Under the pieces are notes generated by a model. The model was not told the DNA's origin. It searched no databases and saw nothing but the letters and a program-made list of their open reading frames with translations. A stretch of DNA of 64,000 nt, taken from positions 124,001 to 188,000 of the forward strand of contig CAWDMB010000008.1 in assembly GCA_963803375.1 (NCBI GenBank), written 5' to 3'. How positions within the stretch are numbered: the first letter of the stretch is position 1; each line of letters starts with the position of its first letter. Source of the DNA: JAOPZW01 sp963803375. GTDB taxonomy: Bacteria; Actinomycetota; Thermoleophilia; Solirubrobacterales; Solirubrobacteraceae. Made by a program: the position numbers and the translations under genes. This document shows positions 32,637-40,520 of the stretch, piece after piece.

Positions 32637-33862
32637 CGCTCCCACTCGAGGGCGTGCGGGTGCTCGACCTCTCGCGACTGCTGCCCGGCGGCTTCTGCTC
32701 GCTCCTGCTCGCCGACTTCGGCGCCGACGTGGTCAAGGTCGAGGACACCGGCGCGGGCGACTATCTGCGCTGGGCGCCGCCCGTGTACGAGGGCGCCGAC
32801 CCCTCGGCAGGGTCGGCGTTCTTCCTCGCGCTGAACCGCAACAAGCGCTCGATCCGCATCGACCTCAAGCGCGCAGAGGGGCGCGAGCTCCTCCTGCGCC
32901 TCGCGCGCGACGCCGACGTCGTGCTCGAGTCGTTTCGCCCCGGCGTGCTCGACCGCCTCGGCGTCGGCGCCGACGCGCTGCGCGAGGTGAATCGCGGCCT
33001 CGTCGTCTGCTCCATCACCGGCTACGGCCAGAACGGCCCGCTGCGCGAGCGCTCGGGCCACGACCTGAACTACCTCGGGCTCGTGGGGCTGCTCGGCCTG
33101 ACCGGCGAGCGCGACGGGCCGCCCGTCCAGGCCGCCGGCCAGATCGCCGACCTCGGCGGCGCGCTCATGGCTGCGTTCGGCATCCTCGCCGCGCTGCGCG
33201 AGCGCGAGCGCTCGGGGGAGGGTCAGCACGTCGACGTCTCGATCGCCGACGGCGCCCTCTCGTGGCTGGCCATGGTCGCCGCGGCGGCGCTTGCCGGCGG
33301 CCCGCCGGCGCGGCGGGGCGGGCTCGAGCTCGCTGGCCGCCTCGTCTGCTATCGCCCCTACGCGTGCGCCGACGGCTGGGTCACGCTCGGCGCGCTCGAG
33401 CCGAAGTTCTGGGCCACGTGGTGTCGCGGCGTCGGGCGCGAGGACCTGATCGAGCGCCAGTTCGACGCGCCCGGCAGCCCGGCGCACCGCGAGCTGGAGG
33501 CGATCTTCGCGGCCCGGACACGGGCGGAGTGGACCGCCTTCGCCGGCGAGCACGACTGCTGCCTGGAGCCGGTGCTCGAGCTCGAGGAGGCGCTCGAGTC
33601 CGAGCTCGTCCGCGCCCGCGAGATGGTGGTCGAGCTCGCCCAGCCCGGGGCCGAGCGCCCCGTGCGCCTCCTCGGCGTGCCGGTCAAGCTCGGCCGCACG
33701 CCGGGCAATCCGGCGCGGGCGTTCGGCCCCGCCCTCGGCGAGCACACCCACGAGGTGCTGCGCGAGGCGGGCCTGGCGAGCGACGAGATCGGGGCGCTCG
33801 AGGCCGCCGGCGCGGTTGCCGGGCCGGCTCCCGCCGAGGTCCGCGGCTCGTTTTTGGCATGA
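32633..33862 (+). CDS. CaiB/BaiF-family (class III) CoA-transferase
   Basis: 409 residues. Opening LEGVRVLDLSRLLPGGFCSLLLADFGADVVKVE is the family signature; the catalytic Asp lies in SGHDLNYLGLVGLLG near residue 143, followed by GQHVDVSIADGALSW. Such enzymes move CoA between carboxylic acids or, in some cases, epimerise acyl-CoAs. Between a beta-keto-acid cleavage enzyme and a MerR regulator, joined by ATGA overlaps on both sides, it probably activates the acid that enters the pathway, or recycles CoA from the product. Confidence 0.9.
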   Translation: MTLPLEGVRVLDLSRLLPGGFCSLLLADFGADVVKVEDTGAGDYLRWAPPVYEGADPSAGSAFFLALNRNKRSIRIDLKRAEGRELLLRLARDADVVLESFRPGVLDRLGVGADALREVNRGLVVCSITGYGQNGPLRERSGHDLNYLGLVGLLGLTGERDGPPVQAAGQIADLGGALMAAFGILAALRERERSGEGQHVDVSIADGALSWLAMVAAAALAGGPPARRGGLELAGRLVCYRPYACADGWVTLGALEPKFWATWCRGVGREDLIERQFDAPGSPAHRELEAIFAARTRAEWTAFAGEHDCCLEPVLELEEALESELVRAREMVVELAQPGAERPVRLLGVPVKLGRTPGNPARAFGPALGEHTHEVLREAGLASDEIGALEAAGAVAGPAPAEVRGSFLA

Positions 33863-34569
33863 GCCCCGACGGCCTGCTGAAGATGAGCGAGCTCGCAGAG
33901 CGCTCGGGCGTCTCGGCCGGGACGATCAAGCACTACCTGCGGGAGGGCCTGCTCGGCGACGGGGACGAGGTCGTGCGCACGTCGCGCAACATGGCCTGGT
34001 ACCCGACGGCGTACGTCGAGCGCATACGGCTCATCAAGCGCCTGCAGGAGGACCGCTATCTGCCGCTGCGCGTCATCAAGCGCGTCGTCGACGACGATCC
34101 CGACCGGGCGCTTGCGCTGGTCGAGCTCGAGGAGCGCATCCTCGAGCGCGCGCTCGCCCGCCGCTCCGGTGGGCGCACCCCGGCGGCCGACGTCGCCCGG
34201 CGCTCCGGGATCCCGCTCAACGTCCTGCACCGCCTGGCCGAGCTCGGCGTCCTCGATCCCACCGAGGCGGGCCTGGACGACGACGACGTAAAGATCGTCG
34301 AGGCGATCGGGCGCTTCCGCGCCGGCGGCTTCGACGAGCGCCTCGGCTTCACGGTCTTCGACACGCTGCGCTACCGGGAGGCGCTCGCACCGCTCGTGCA
34401 GGAGGAGGTGCGCACGCTGCTCGACCGCCTCGCCGGAGAGGTCGAGCCCGAGCGTGCGGCCGAGATCATCGCCGCGGGGTCCGAACCGCTGCGCGAGCTC
34501 ATCGGCGCGATCCACTCGAAGCTGCTGCTCGCCGCGCTCGAGCGCCAGCGCCGGAGCGGCGACGGCTGA
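33859..34569 (+). CDS. MerR-family regulator of the keto-acid operon
   Basis: 236 residues. N-terminal MerR helix-turn-helix (KMSELAERSGVSAGTIKHYLREGLL) and dimerisation helix, then a longer effector part (residues ~90-236) with a second, HTH-like segment (DVARRSGIPLNVLHRLAELGVL). It lacks the Cys of metal-sensing MerR proteins. The ATGA coupling to the CoA-transferase suggests it controls the three-gene operon, perhaps sensing an acyl-CoA. Followed by a terminator hairpin. Confidence 0.85.
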   Translation: MSPDGLLKMSELAERSGVSAGTIKHYLREGLLGDGDEVVRTSRNMAWYPTAYVERIRLIKRLQEDRYLPLRVIKRVVDDDPDRALALVELEERILERALARRSGGRTPAADVARRSGIPLNVLHRLAELGVLDPTEAGLDDDDVKIVEAIGRFRAGGFDERLGFTVFDTLRYREALAPLVQEEVRTLLDRLAGEVEPERAAEIIAAGSEPLRELIGAIHSKLLLAALERQRRSGDG

Positions 34570-34577
34570 CGCCACGG

Positions 34578-34604
34578 ACCGGGCCGGTGGATCGCCGGCC
34601 CGGT
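34578..34604 (+). terminator. Terminator hairpin after the MerR gene
   Basis: Perfect 10-bp stem ACCGGGCCGG/CCGGCCCGGT with loop TGGATCG, 8 bp after the stop. It is in the 313-bp gap 34570-34882, which otherwise holds only the palindrome at 34816; no gene is visible there. Confidence 0.65.
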
Positions 34605-34815
34605 GCCGGGCGTCTGGGCCCGGAAGCGCCGCCCGTCGAGAGAGGAGGGACGGGCCGAGCTCCGGGCGGTCGGCGACTGGGTCGGGGTCGCCGCGCGACC
34701 ATGTAAGCAGCCGTCGCGGGCGAGCTTGTGAACGCGTTGCGAAGGCGCGCTCACCAACGCGCCGCGTGGCGTTCGGGACGAGCGAGGTCATCGTCCCCTC
34801 TATGCTGACAGCCCG

Positions 34816-34835
34816 GGTTGACTGGCCAGTCAACC
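34816..34835. promoter_or_regulatory. Perfect 20-bp palindrome, candidate TetR operator
   Basis: GGTTGACTGGCCAGTCAACC is fully symmetric and lies 47 bp upstream of the TetR ATG. TATGCT at 34801-34806 could be the -10 element, which would put the transcript start inside the palindrome; a bound repressor would then block its own transcription. No other gene is divergent from it, so autoregulation is the main reading. Confidence 0.65.
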
Positions 34836-34882
34836 GGGTCCAGGAGCGATTCCCTGCGCGCCGCCGCCATCCCCCAGACCTG

Positions 34883-35509
34883 ATGTCCGCCGCCCGCGCG
34901 CCCCGAGGCGCGGCCGCCGAGAAGCGCCGCCTCATCCTCGACGCCGCCGTCCGCGTCTTCGCCCGCCAGGGCTTCAACCAGTGCCGGGTGAGCGACATCG
35001 CCGACGAGGCGGGGGTCGCCTACGGCCTCGTCTACCACTACTTCCGCTCCAAGGACGAGGTCCTCGACACGCTCTTCCTCGAGCGCTGGAACGTGCTGCT
35101 GGACGTCATCCGCGAGCTCGACGGCCAGGAGCGCGCGCCGCGCGAGAAGCTCCTGGACATCACGTCGTTCATCGTGGACTCCTACCGCCACGACCCCGAA
35201 CTCATGAAGGTCATCATCGTCGAGGTCACGCGCGCCGCGAACTCCTTCGGCCAGACGCACCTCGTCAAGATCCGCGAGGCCTACGGGCTCATCGCCGAGA
35301 TCGTGGCCAAGGCGCAGGCCGACGGGACGTTCGCGTCGACCGTGAGCCCCGAGTTCGCAGCCATGGCCTTCTACGGCGCGATCGAGCAGGTCCTCACGGG
35401 CTGGATCTTCGACGTCCTGCCCCGGGGCGAGGCCGAGTTCGAGGAGGCGAAGACCTTCGTCGTCGAGACGATCTGCGGCGGCCTTGACGCCGATCCCTCG
35501 ACCGCCTGA
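34883..35509 (+). CDS. TetR-family transcriptional regulator
   Basis: 208 residues. TetR_N helix-turn-helix (RLILDAAVRVFARQGFNQCRVSDIADEAGVAYGLVYHYFRSKDEVL) followed by a helical ligand domain with YGAIEQVLTGWIFD. The architecture resembles FadR/AcrR-type members that sense acyl-CoAs or hydrophobic compounds; TetR genes with this HTH wording are often tied to fatty acid metabolism, but no such gene is adjacent. ATG 34883 is chosen because the HTH begins about 15 residues in. The operator is the palindrome 47 bp upstream. Confidence 0.88.
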   Translation: MSAARAPRGAAAEKRRLILDAAVRVFARQGFNQCRVSDIADEAGVAYGLVYHYFRSKDEVLDTLFLERWNVLLDVIRELDGQERAPREKLLDITSFIVDSYRHDPELMKVIIVEVTRAANSFGQTHLVKIREAYGLIAEIVAKAQADGTFASTVSPEFAAMAFYGAIEQVLTGWIFDVLPRGEAEFEEAKTFVVETICGGLDADPSTA

Positions 35510-35527
35510 GATAGCCTGGGCCGACGC

Positions 35528-35662
35528 ATGCAGAACGACGTCACCAAGCGACTGCTCTGGTCGGGCCTGCTGGCCGGCGTGGGCGCGATCGCCTCCATCG
35601 CCACGACGCGGATCGCCGTCATGATTTGGCGGCGGGCGTTCGGGGAAGATCCGCCCGAGTGA
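35528..35662 (+). CDS. Small single-helix membrane protein (44 aa)
   Basis: 44 residues from ATG 35528. One hydrophobic helix (LLWSGLLAGVGAIASIATTRIAVMIWRRAFG) between polar ends. Its TGA overlaps the GTG of the next gene (GTGA), so it is the first member of a four-gene run of small envelope proteins. Proteins of this size and position, before a holin-like and a DUF3618 gene, recur in actinobacteria; function unknown. Confidence 0.6.
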   Translation: MQNDVTKRLLWSGLLAGVGAIASIATTRIAVMIWRRAFGEDPPE

Positions 35663-35970
35663 GCGACGACCCCCACGCACCGACGACGGCCGGCCCGGCG
35701 CCGACGCCCGTGGTCGGGCCCTCCGAGGCCACGACCGAGCATCCTGCCGGCACGGCCGCCGGCGGCGGCGGCGGCGGCGCGGCGTCGTCGACCGCCGGCG
35801 ACGGCGTCGGCGCGAAGGCCTCCCAGGCCGCCGACCAGGCCAAGGAGAAGGCCTCACAGGTCGCCGGCCAGGCCCAGCAGGTCACCGGCGAGCGCCCCGA
35901 GATCCTCGTGGGCGTCGCGTTCGCGGGCGGTTTCGTGGCCGCCATGATCCTCAAGCGCCTTGGCCGTTAG
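35659..35970 (+). CDS. Small membrane protein with Ala/Gly-rich helical repeat
   Basis: 103 residues from GTG 35659. N-terminal disordered Pro/Thr/Gly-rich part, a coiled-coil-like segment (AKASQAADQAKEKASQVAG), and one C-terminal hydrophobic helix (ILVGVAFAGGFVAAMILKRL). The repeated AxQAxxKA pattern recalls late-embryogenesis-abundant-like and CsbD/YtxH-type stress proteins. It is coupled to genes on both sides. Confidence 0.65.
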   Translation: MSDDPHAPTTAGPAPTPVVGPSEATTEHPAGTAAGGGGGGAASSTAGDGVGAKASQAADQAKEKASQVAGQAQQVTGERPEILVGVAFAGGFVAAMILKRLGR

Positions 35971-36421
35971 CTCCGACCAGCTCCCGCCCGACCAGCGCCC
36001 CGCCCCCGAAGGCGACGGCGTCTCACCGCTCGCGCGCTCCGTCCAGGAGATCAGCGAGCGCGCGCAGGTGCTCGTCCGCGACGAGATCGAGCTCGCCAAG
36101 GCCGAGATCCAGGCCAAGGGCTCCAAGCTCGCCAAGGGCGCGGCGATCGGCGCCGCCGCGGGCATCTTCGTCGGTACTGCGCTGCTCTTCATCCTGATCG
36201 GCTTCGCGTGGCTGGCGTGGTACCTCCTGTTCCCGAAGGAGACGTACTTCTGGGGCTTCTTCCTCGTCGCCGGGGTGCTGCTGCTCGTGGCCGCGATCGC
36301 CGGCTTCGTCGCCGCGCGCGCGTTCAAGGCCGGCAGCCCGCCGCAGCCGACGATGGCGATCGAGGAGGCCAAGCTCATCCGCGAGACCGTGACGTCCGAG
36401 CACCCTGAGCGGACGGTCTGA
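35960..36421 (+). CDS. Actinobacterial holin-superfamily III-like membrane protein
   Basis: 153 residues. Opens with a conserved SVQEISERAQVLVRDEIELAKAEIQAKG helix, then two membrane helices (GIFVGTALLFILIGFAWLAWYLLF and FFLVAGVLLLVAAIAGFVAARAF) and a short tail. This is the layout of the phage-holin-like PF07332 family of chromosomal envelope proteins, not of an actual phage. The start is TTG 35960, inside the end of the previous gene; a TTG start is the only one in frame before the conserved helix. Confidence 0.7.
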   Translation: MAVSSDQLPPDQRPAPEGDGVSPLARSVQEISERAQVLVRDEIELAKAEIQAKGSKLAKGAAIGAAAGIFVGTALLFILIGFAWLAWYLLFPKETYFWGFFLVAGVLLLVAAIAGFVAARAFKAGSPPQPTMAIEEAKLIRETVTSEHPERTV

Positions 36422-36422
36422 C

Positions 36423-36647
36423 GTGGCAGCCACCCGCTCCCCCGAGCAGATCCGGGCGTCGATCGAGGGCAACCGCCGCGAGCTGGCGCGGTCGCTCGAG
36501 CGTCTGCGCGACGAGGTCGCCGAGGTCAAGGACTGGCGCAAGCAGATCATCCAGCACCGCAAGCAGGTGCTGATCGGGGCCGCCGCCGCAGGCTTTCTGA
36601 TCGGCGGCGGCCTCGCCGGCATCACCGGGCTCTTCCGCCGCGGGTAG
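36423..36647 (+). CDS. DUF3618-family membrane protein
   Basis: 74 residues. The opening RSPEQIRASIEGNRRELARSLERLRDEV is the DUF3618 signature (I-x-x-x-R-x-x-L-x-x-T/S-x-x-x-L), followed by one hydrophobic helix (VLIGAAAAGFLIGGGLAGI). It starts with GTG one base after the stop of the holin-like gene and ends the operon. In actinobacteria such genes regularly follow holin-like partners; the role is thought to be in the envelope. Confidence 0.75.
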   Translation: MAATRSPEQIRASIEGNRRELARSLERLRDEVAEVKDWRKQIIQHRKQVLIGAAAAGFLIGGGLAGITGLFRRG

Positions 36648-36875
36648 CCGCGGAGCGCTGCGCCGGCAGGACGCCGGCTTCGCGGTGACACGCGGGCGGG
36701 CTGGCGATCGCGCCGAGTCGCGCGGCCACGACGGGCTCTGGGCCGTCGAGGCCCTGACGACGACCGCCCTCAGGCGCCGACGAGCGCCCACGGGAGCCCG
36801 CCGACGCCGAGCGGCGCCCCGGCCCGACGTGGGCACCGGCCATCCGTGGTCCGCCGCCTGGCATGATCGCGCGCG

Positions 36876-37940
36876 ATGGAGGTCACGCTCGTCACGGGCG
36901 CCACCGGCTTCGTCGGATCGCATGTCGCGCGGGCGCTCGTCGAGCGCGGCGACCACGTCCGCGTCACCGCTCGCCCGGACGCCTCGCTCGATGCCCTCGC
37001 CGACCTCGACGTCGAGGTCGTCATGGCCGACATCCTCGACCGGCGCGCGATGCGCCGGGCGCTGCGCGGGGTGCAGCGGCTCTTCCACGTGGCCGGGAGC
37101 ACGTCGCTGCGGGCGAGCGCCGACACGATGTTCCGCGTCCACGTCGACGGCACCCGGATCGTCCTCGAGGAGGCGCTGCGGGCCGGCGTCGAGCGCGTCG
37201 TGCACACCTCCTCGGTGGCCGCGGTCGGCCCCGCCAAACGCGGCTCGACCGCCGATGAGACCGACGTCTTCCGGGTTGGGCGCTTCGGCCTGCCGTACGT
37301 GAGCTCCAAGCACGAGGGCGAGGGGATCGCCATGCGCCTGGCGGCGCAGGGCCTTCCGGTCGTCGTCGTCAATCCGGCGCAGGTCTTCGGCGCCGGCGAC
37401 CGGCGGCGCTCCTCGACCGAGCTCGTGCGGCGCTTCCTGCGCCGCGAGATCCCGGCCTACGTCGACGGGGCGCTCAACGTCGTCGACGTCGACGACGTCG
37501 CGCGCGGGCACCTGCTGGCCGACGAGCGCGGGCGCGTCGGCGAGCGCTACATCCTCGGCAACCGCAACTTCACGTTCGACCGCCTCCTCGCCGACCTCGG
37601 GCGCCTGTCGGGGGTCGAGCCGCCGGTACTGAAGCTGCCGCTGCCGGCGGCGCTCGCGCTGGCGCGCGCCTACCAGGCCGTCCCCGGGAAGCCGCGGATC
37701 ACCGTCGACGAGGTGCGGATCGCCTCGTTGTGGTGGGCCTTCCGCTCGACGAAGGCGCGGCGCGAGCTCGGCTTCCAGCCCGCCCACCACGAGGACACGC
37801 TCGAGACGACGATCGCTTGGTACCGCGAGCGCGAGCCGGGGGCCGTTGCCGGTCCGGGGGCGCGTCAGCCGCTCGCGCTGCGCGTCGCGAGCCTCGGCGC
37901 GCGCGCGGCGGGCGGGATCGCCAGGCGCTTCGTGCCATGA
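36876..37940 (+). CDS. NAD-dependent epimerase/dehydratase (extended SDR)
   Basis: 354 residues. Rossmann signature VTGATGFVGSHVARAL, MADILDR, the LFHVAGS strand, and the catalytic YxxxK in YVSSKHEGE; Ser of the triad lies in VHTSSVAA. The layout resembles HpnA-like (hopanoid-associated) and dihydroflavonol-reductase-like SDRs, which reduce sugar or lipid precursors. A 228-bp gap with a short GCCGGC/GCCGGC hairpin at 36662-36678 separates it from the DUF3618 gene. It is 82 bp upstream of cydA. Confidence 0.82.
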   Translation: MEVTLVTGATGFVGSHVARALVERGDHVRVTARPDASLDALADLDVEVVMADILDRRAMRRALRGVQRLFHVAGSTSLRASADTMFRVHVDGTRIVLEEALRAGVERVVHTSSVAAVGPAKRGSTADETDVFRVGRFGLPYVSSKHEGEGIAMRLAAQGLPVVVVNPAQVFGAGDRRRSSTELVRRFLRREIPAYVDGALNVVDVDDVARGHLLADERGRVGERYILGNRNFTFDRLLADLGRLSGVEPPVLKLPLPAALALARAYQAVPGKPRITVDEVRIASLWWAFRSTKARRELGFQPAHHEDTLETTIAWYREREPGAVAGPGARQPLALRVASLGARAAGGIARRFVP

Positions 37941-38022
37941 GGCGGGCTGGTAGTCCGCCGCAGTCCTCGTCCGTCGGCGCTACGGATGGAAGCGTCGGGC
38001 GGCCCGGTGAGGATCCGCGCCG

Positions 38023-39408
38023 ATGAGCGCCCTCGACCTGGCCCGGCTGCAGTTCGCCACGACGACGGTCTTCCACTTCCTCTTCGTCCCGGTCTCGATC
38101 GGGCTGGCGTTCTACGTCGCCGTCTGCCAGACCCTGCACGTGCGCACGGGCCGCGACGTCTACGCCCGCCAGGTCGAGTTCTTCGGCCGGCTCTTCTTGA
38201 TCTCGTTCGCGGTCGGCGTCGTCACGGGCATCATCCAGGAGTTCCAGTTCGGCATGAACTGGTCGCAGTACTCGCGCTATGTCGGCGACATCTTCGGCGC
38301 GCCGCTGGCGATGGAGGGGCTCGCCGCGTTCTTCTTGGAGTCGACGTTCATCGGGCTCTGGATCTTCGGCAAGGGTCGCCTGAGCCCGCGCGCGCACCTG
38401 GCGACGATCTGGCTGGTCTCGGCCGGCTCGGCGCTGTCGGCGTGGTTCATCATCGCCGCCAACTCGTGGATGCAGGATCCCGTCGGCTACAAGCTGGTCG
38501 CCGGGCGCCCGCGGATGGAGGACATCTTCGCCGTGCTCTTCTCGGCCACGACCCTGTGGGCCTTCGCCCACGTGCTGCTCGCGGCGCTCATGACCGCGTC
38601 GCTCGTGGCGCTCGCCGTCTCGGCCTGGCACCTGCGCAACGGGGGCGATCGCGCCGTCTTCGGCTCCGCGGCGCGGATCGCGCTGCCGATGGTGTGCGTC
38701 GGGATCGTCGGGTCCTTCGTCGTCGGCGACGGCCTGGCGCGCAACCTCGTCAAGCGCCAGCCGATGAAGATGGCGGCGGCCGAGGCGCTCTTCGACACCG
38801 AGCAGCCGGCCGCGTTCAGCCTCTTCGCCACCGGCGACTTCACGGCCAACCCCGGGGCCACGAACCGCGACCTGAAGATCCCGCACGTGCTCTCGCTGCT
38901 GGCCACGCACTCGTGGAACGGCGAGGTCGTCGGGATCAACCAGCTCAACGCGCAGGAGCGCCGTGCCCACGGACCGGGCGAGTACGCGCCCGTGGTCGCC
39001 GTCGTCTACTGGTCGTTTCGGATCATGGTCTACACGTGGGGGGCGCTGCTGCTGTTCGCGGCGATCGGGGTCGTGCTCTGGTGGCGCGGCCGTCTGGAGA
39101 CGTCGCGGCGGTGGCTGTGGTGGGCGGTCGCGGCGGGCGCGATCCCGTTCGTCATCAACACTGCCGGGTGGGTGATGACGGAGATGGGGCGCCAGCCGTG
39201 GATCGTGCAGGGACTGCTGCGCACGTCCGACGCCGTCTCGCCGCGCGTCTCCACCGGCCAGGTCGTGCTGACGCTCGTCGGCTTCACGGCGATCTTCACG
39301 GTCCTGGGCGGCGTCGCGCTGTGGGTCTTCCTGCGGGAGGTCCGCCACGGCGTCGCGCCGCCACCATCCGCCGCCGACCGCGACGCCGAGCTCTCGCTCG
39401 CCTACTGA
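38023..39408 (+). CDS. cydA: Cytochrome bd ubiquinol/menaquinol oxidase subunit I (CydA)
   Basis: 461 residues. Heme and quinol residues are visible: His18 in TTVFHFLF (heme b595 ligand), His in WAFAHVLLAAL (heme b558), Met in INTAGWVMTEMGRQPW (second b558 ligand and Glu/Arg pair). The Q-loop is of the short type usual for Gram-positives. CydAB reduces O2 to water with quinol, with high oxygen affinity, and adds to the proton gradient without pumping. It is first of a cydABDC operon; cydB follows after 16 bp. Confidence 0.95.
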   Translation: MSALDLARLQFATTTVFHFLFVPVSIGLAFYVAVCQTLHVRTGRDVYARQVEFFGRLFLISFAVGVVTGIIQEFQFGMNWSQYSRYVGDIFGAPLAMEGLAAFFLESTFIGLWIFGKGRLSPRAHLATIWLVSAGSALSAWFIIAANSWMQDPVGYKLVAGRPRMEDIFAVLFSATTLWAFAHVLLAALMTASLVALAVSAWHLRNGGDRAVFGSAARIALPMVCVGIVGSFVVGDGLARNLVKRQPMKMAAAEALFDTEQPAAFSLFATGDFTANPGATNRDLKIPHVLSLLATHSWNGEVVGINQLNAQERRAHGPGEYAPVVAVVYWSFRIMVYTWGALLLFAAIGVVLWWRGRLETSRRWLWWAVAAGAIPFVINTAGWVMTEMGRQPWIVQGLLRTSDAVSPRVSTGQVVLTLVGFTAIFTVLGGVALWVFLREVRHGVAPPPSAADRDAELSLAY

Positions 39409-39424
39409 CGCCCGGGACGCCGCA

Positions 39425-40519
39425 ATGACCGCCGACCCGTCCTTCCTGCAGACCCTCTGGTTCGTCCTCATCGCCGTCCTGTGGTGCGGCTACTTCATCC
39501 TCGAGGGCTTCGACTTCGGCGTCGGCATGCTCCTGCGCCGCCTCGGCCACGGCGACGGCGAGCGGCGGGCGATCATCCACACGATCGGGCCGGTCTGGGA
39601 CGGCAACGAGGTGTGGCTCATCACCGCCGGCGGCGCGACCTTCGCCGCCTTCCCCGAGTGGTACGCGACCCTGTTCTCGGGCTTCTACATCGCGCTCTTC
39701 CTGATCCTCTTCGCGCTCATCGCCCGCGGGGTTGCATTCGAGTTCTGGGGCAAGGACGACCGCCGGTCGTGGCGCTCGGCGTGGGAGTGGGCGATCGGCG
39801 TCGGCAGCTTCCTCGCGTCGCTGCTGTGGGGCGTGGCCTGGGCGAACATCGTCCGGGGGGTGCCGATCGATCGCGGCGGCGAGTTCACGGGCGACCTCTT
39901 CACGCTGTTGAACCCCTACGCGCTGCTCGGCGGCGCGACCACGGTGCTGCTGTTCCTGGCCCACGGCGCGATCTACCTGAACCTGCGCACGGACGGCGAG
40001 CTGCCCGAGCGCGCCCGCGCGGTCGCGCGCTGGGCGTCGCCGGCGGCGGCCGTGTGCGGCATCGCCTTCCTGGCCTGGACCGTCGCCGACATGGCCGACC
40101 GCAGCGGGGCCGCGGTCGCCGTCGCCGTGCTCGCGGCGATCGCGGCCGTGCTCCTGGCCACGGCCGCCGTCTCGGAGCTCGTGCGCCGGCCCGCGATCGC
40201 GTTCGCGCTGAGCGCCGGCGCGATCGCCGCCCTCTTCGCGACGCTCTTCGTCGACCTCTTCCCCGCCGTTCTGCCCTCCTCGACGAGCGGAGCGTTCGAC
40301 CTCACCGCCGCGAACAGCTCGTCGTCGTCGTACACGCTGAAGGTCATGACGATCGTCGCGGCCGTGCTGCTGCCCGTCGTGGTCGCCTACCAGGCCTGGA
40401 CCTACTGGGTCTTCCGCCGCCGCGTCTCGCCGGCGGAGTTCGACCCGCAGACGCGAAACCCGATCGACGTCGTGCGCGGCGCGTCCGGCGAGGGCGACGC
40501 GCCCGCGGGCGCGTCCTGA
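39425..40519 (+). CDS. cydB: Cytochrome bd oxidase subunit II (CydB)
   Basis: 364 residues with eight to nine helices. Family signatures LEGFDFGVGMLLR, GPVWDGNEVWLITAGGATFAAFP and the closing YQAWTYWVFRRRVS are all present. CydB is the structural partner of CydA. ATG 39425 with a short GGACGCC leader; the operon then continues with GTG of cydD one base after the stop. Confidence 0.95.
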   Translation: MTADPSFLQTLWFVLIAVLWCGYFILEGFDFGVGMLLRRLGHGDGERRAIIHTIGPVWDGNEVWLITAGGATFAAFPEWYATLFSGFYIALFLILFALIARGVAFEFWGKDDRRSWRSAWEWAIGVGSFLASLLWGVAWANIVRGVPIDRGGEFTGDLFTLLNPYALLGGATTVLLFLAHGAIYLNLRTDGELPERARAVARWASPAAAVCGIAFLAWTVADMADRSGAAVAVAVLAAIAAVLLATAAVSELVRRPAIAFALSAGAIAALFATLFVDLFPAVLPSSTSGAFDLTAANSSSSSYTLKVMTIVAAVLLPVVVAYQAWTYWVFRRRVSPAEFDPQTRNPIDVVRGASGEGDAPAGAS

Positions 40520-40520
40520 C

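Noticed and set aside
35528..36647. Prophage remnant, because of a holin-like gene
   Set aside because: The holin-like protein belongs to a chromosomal actinobacterial envelope cluster with DUF3618; no other phage gene or att site is present.
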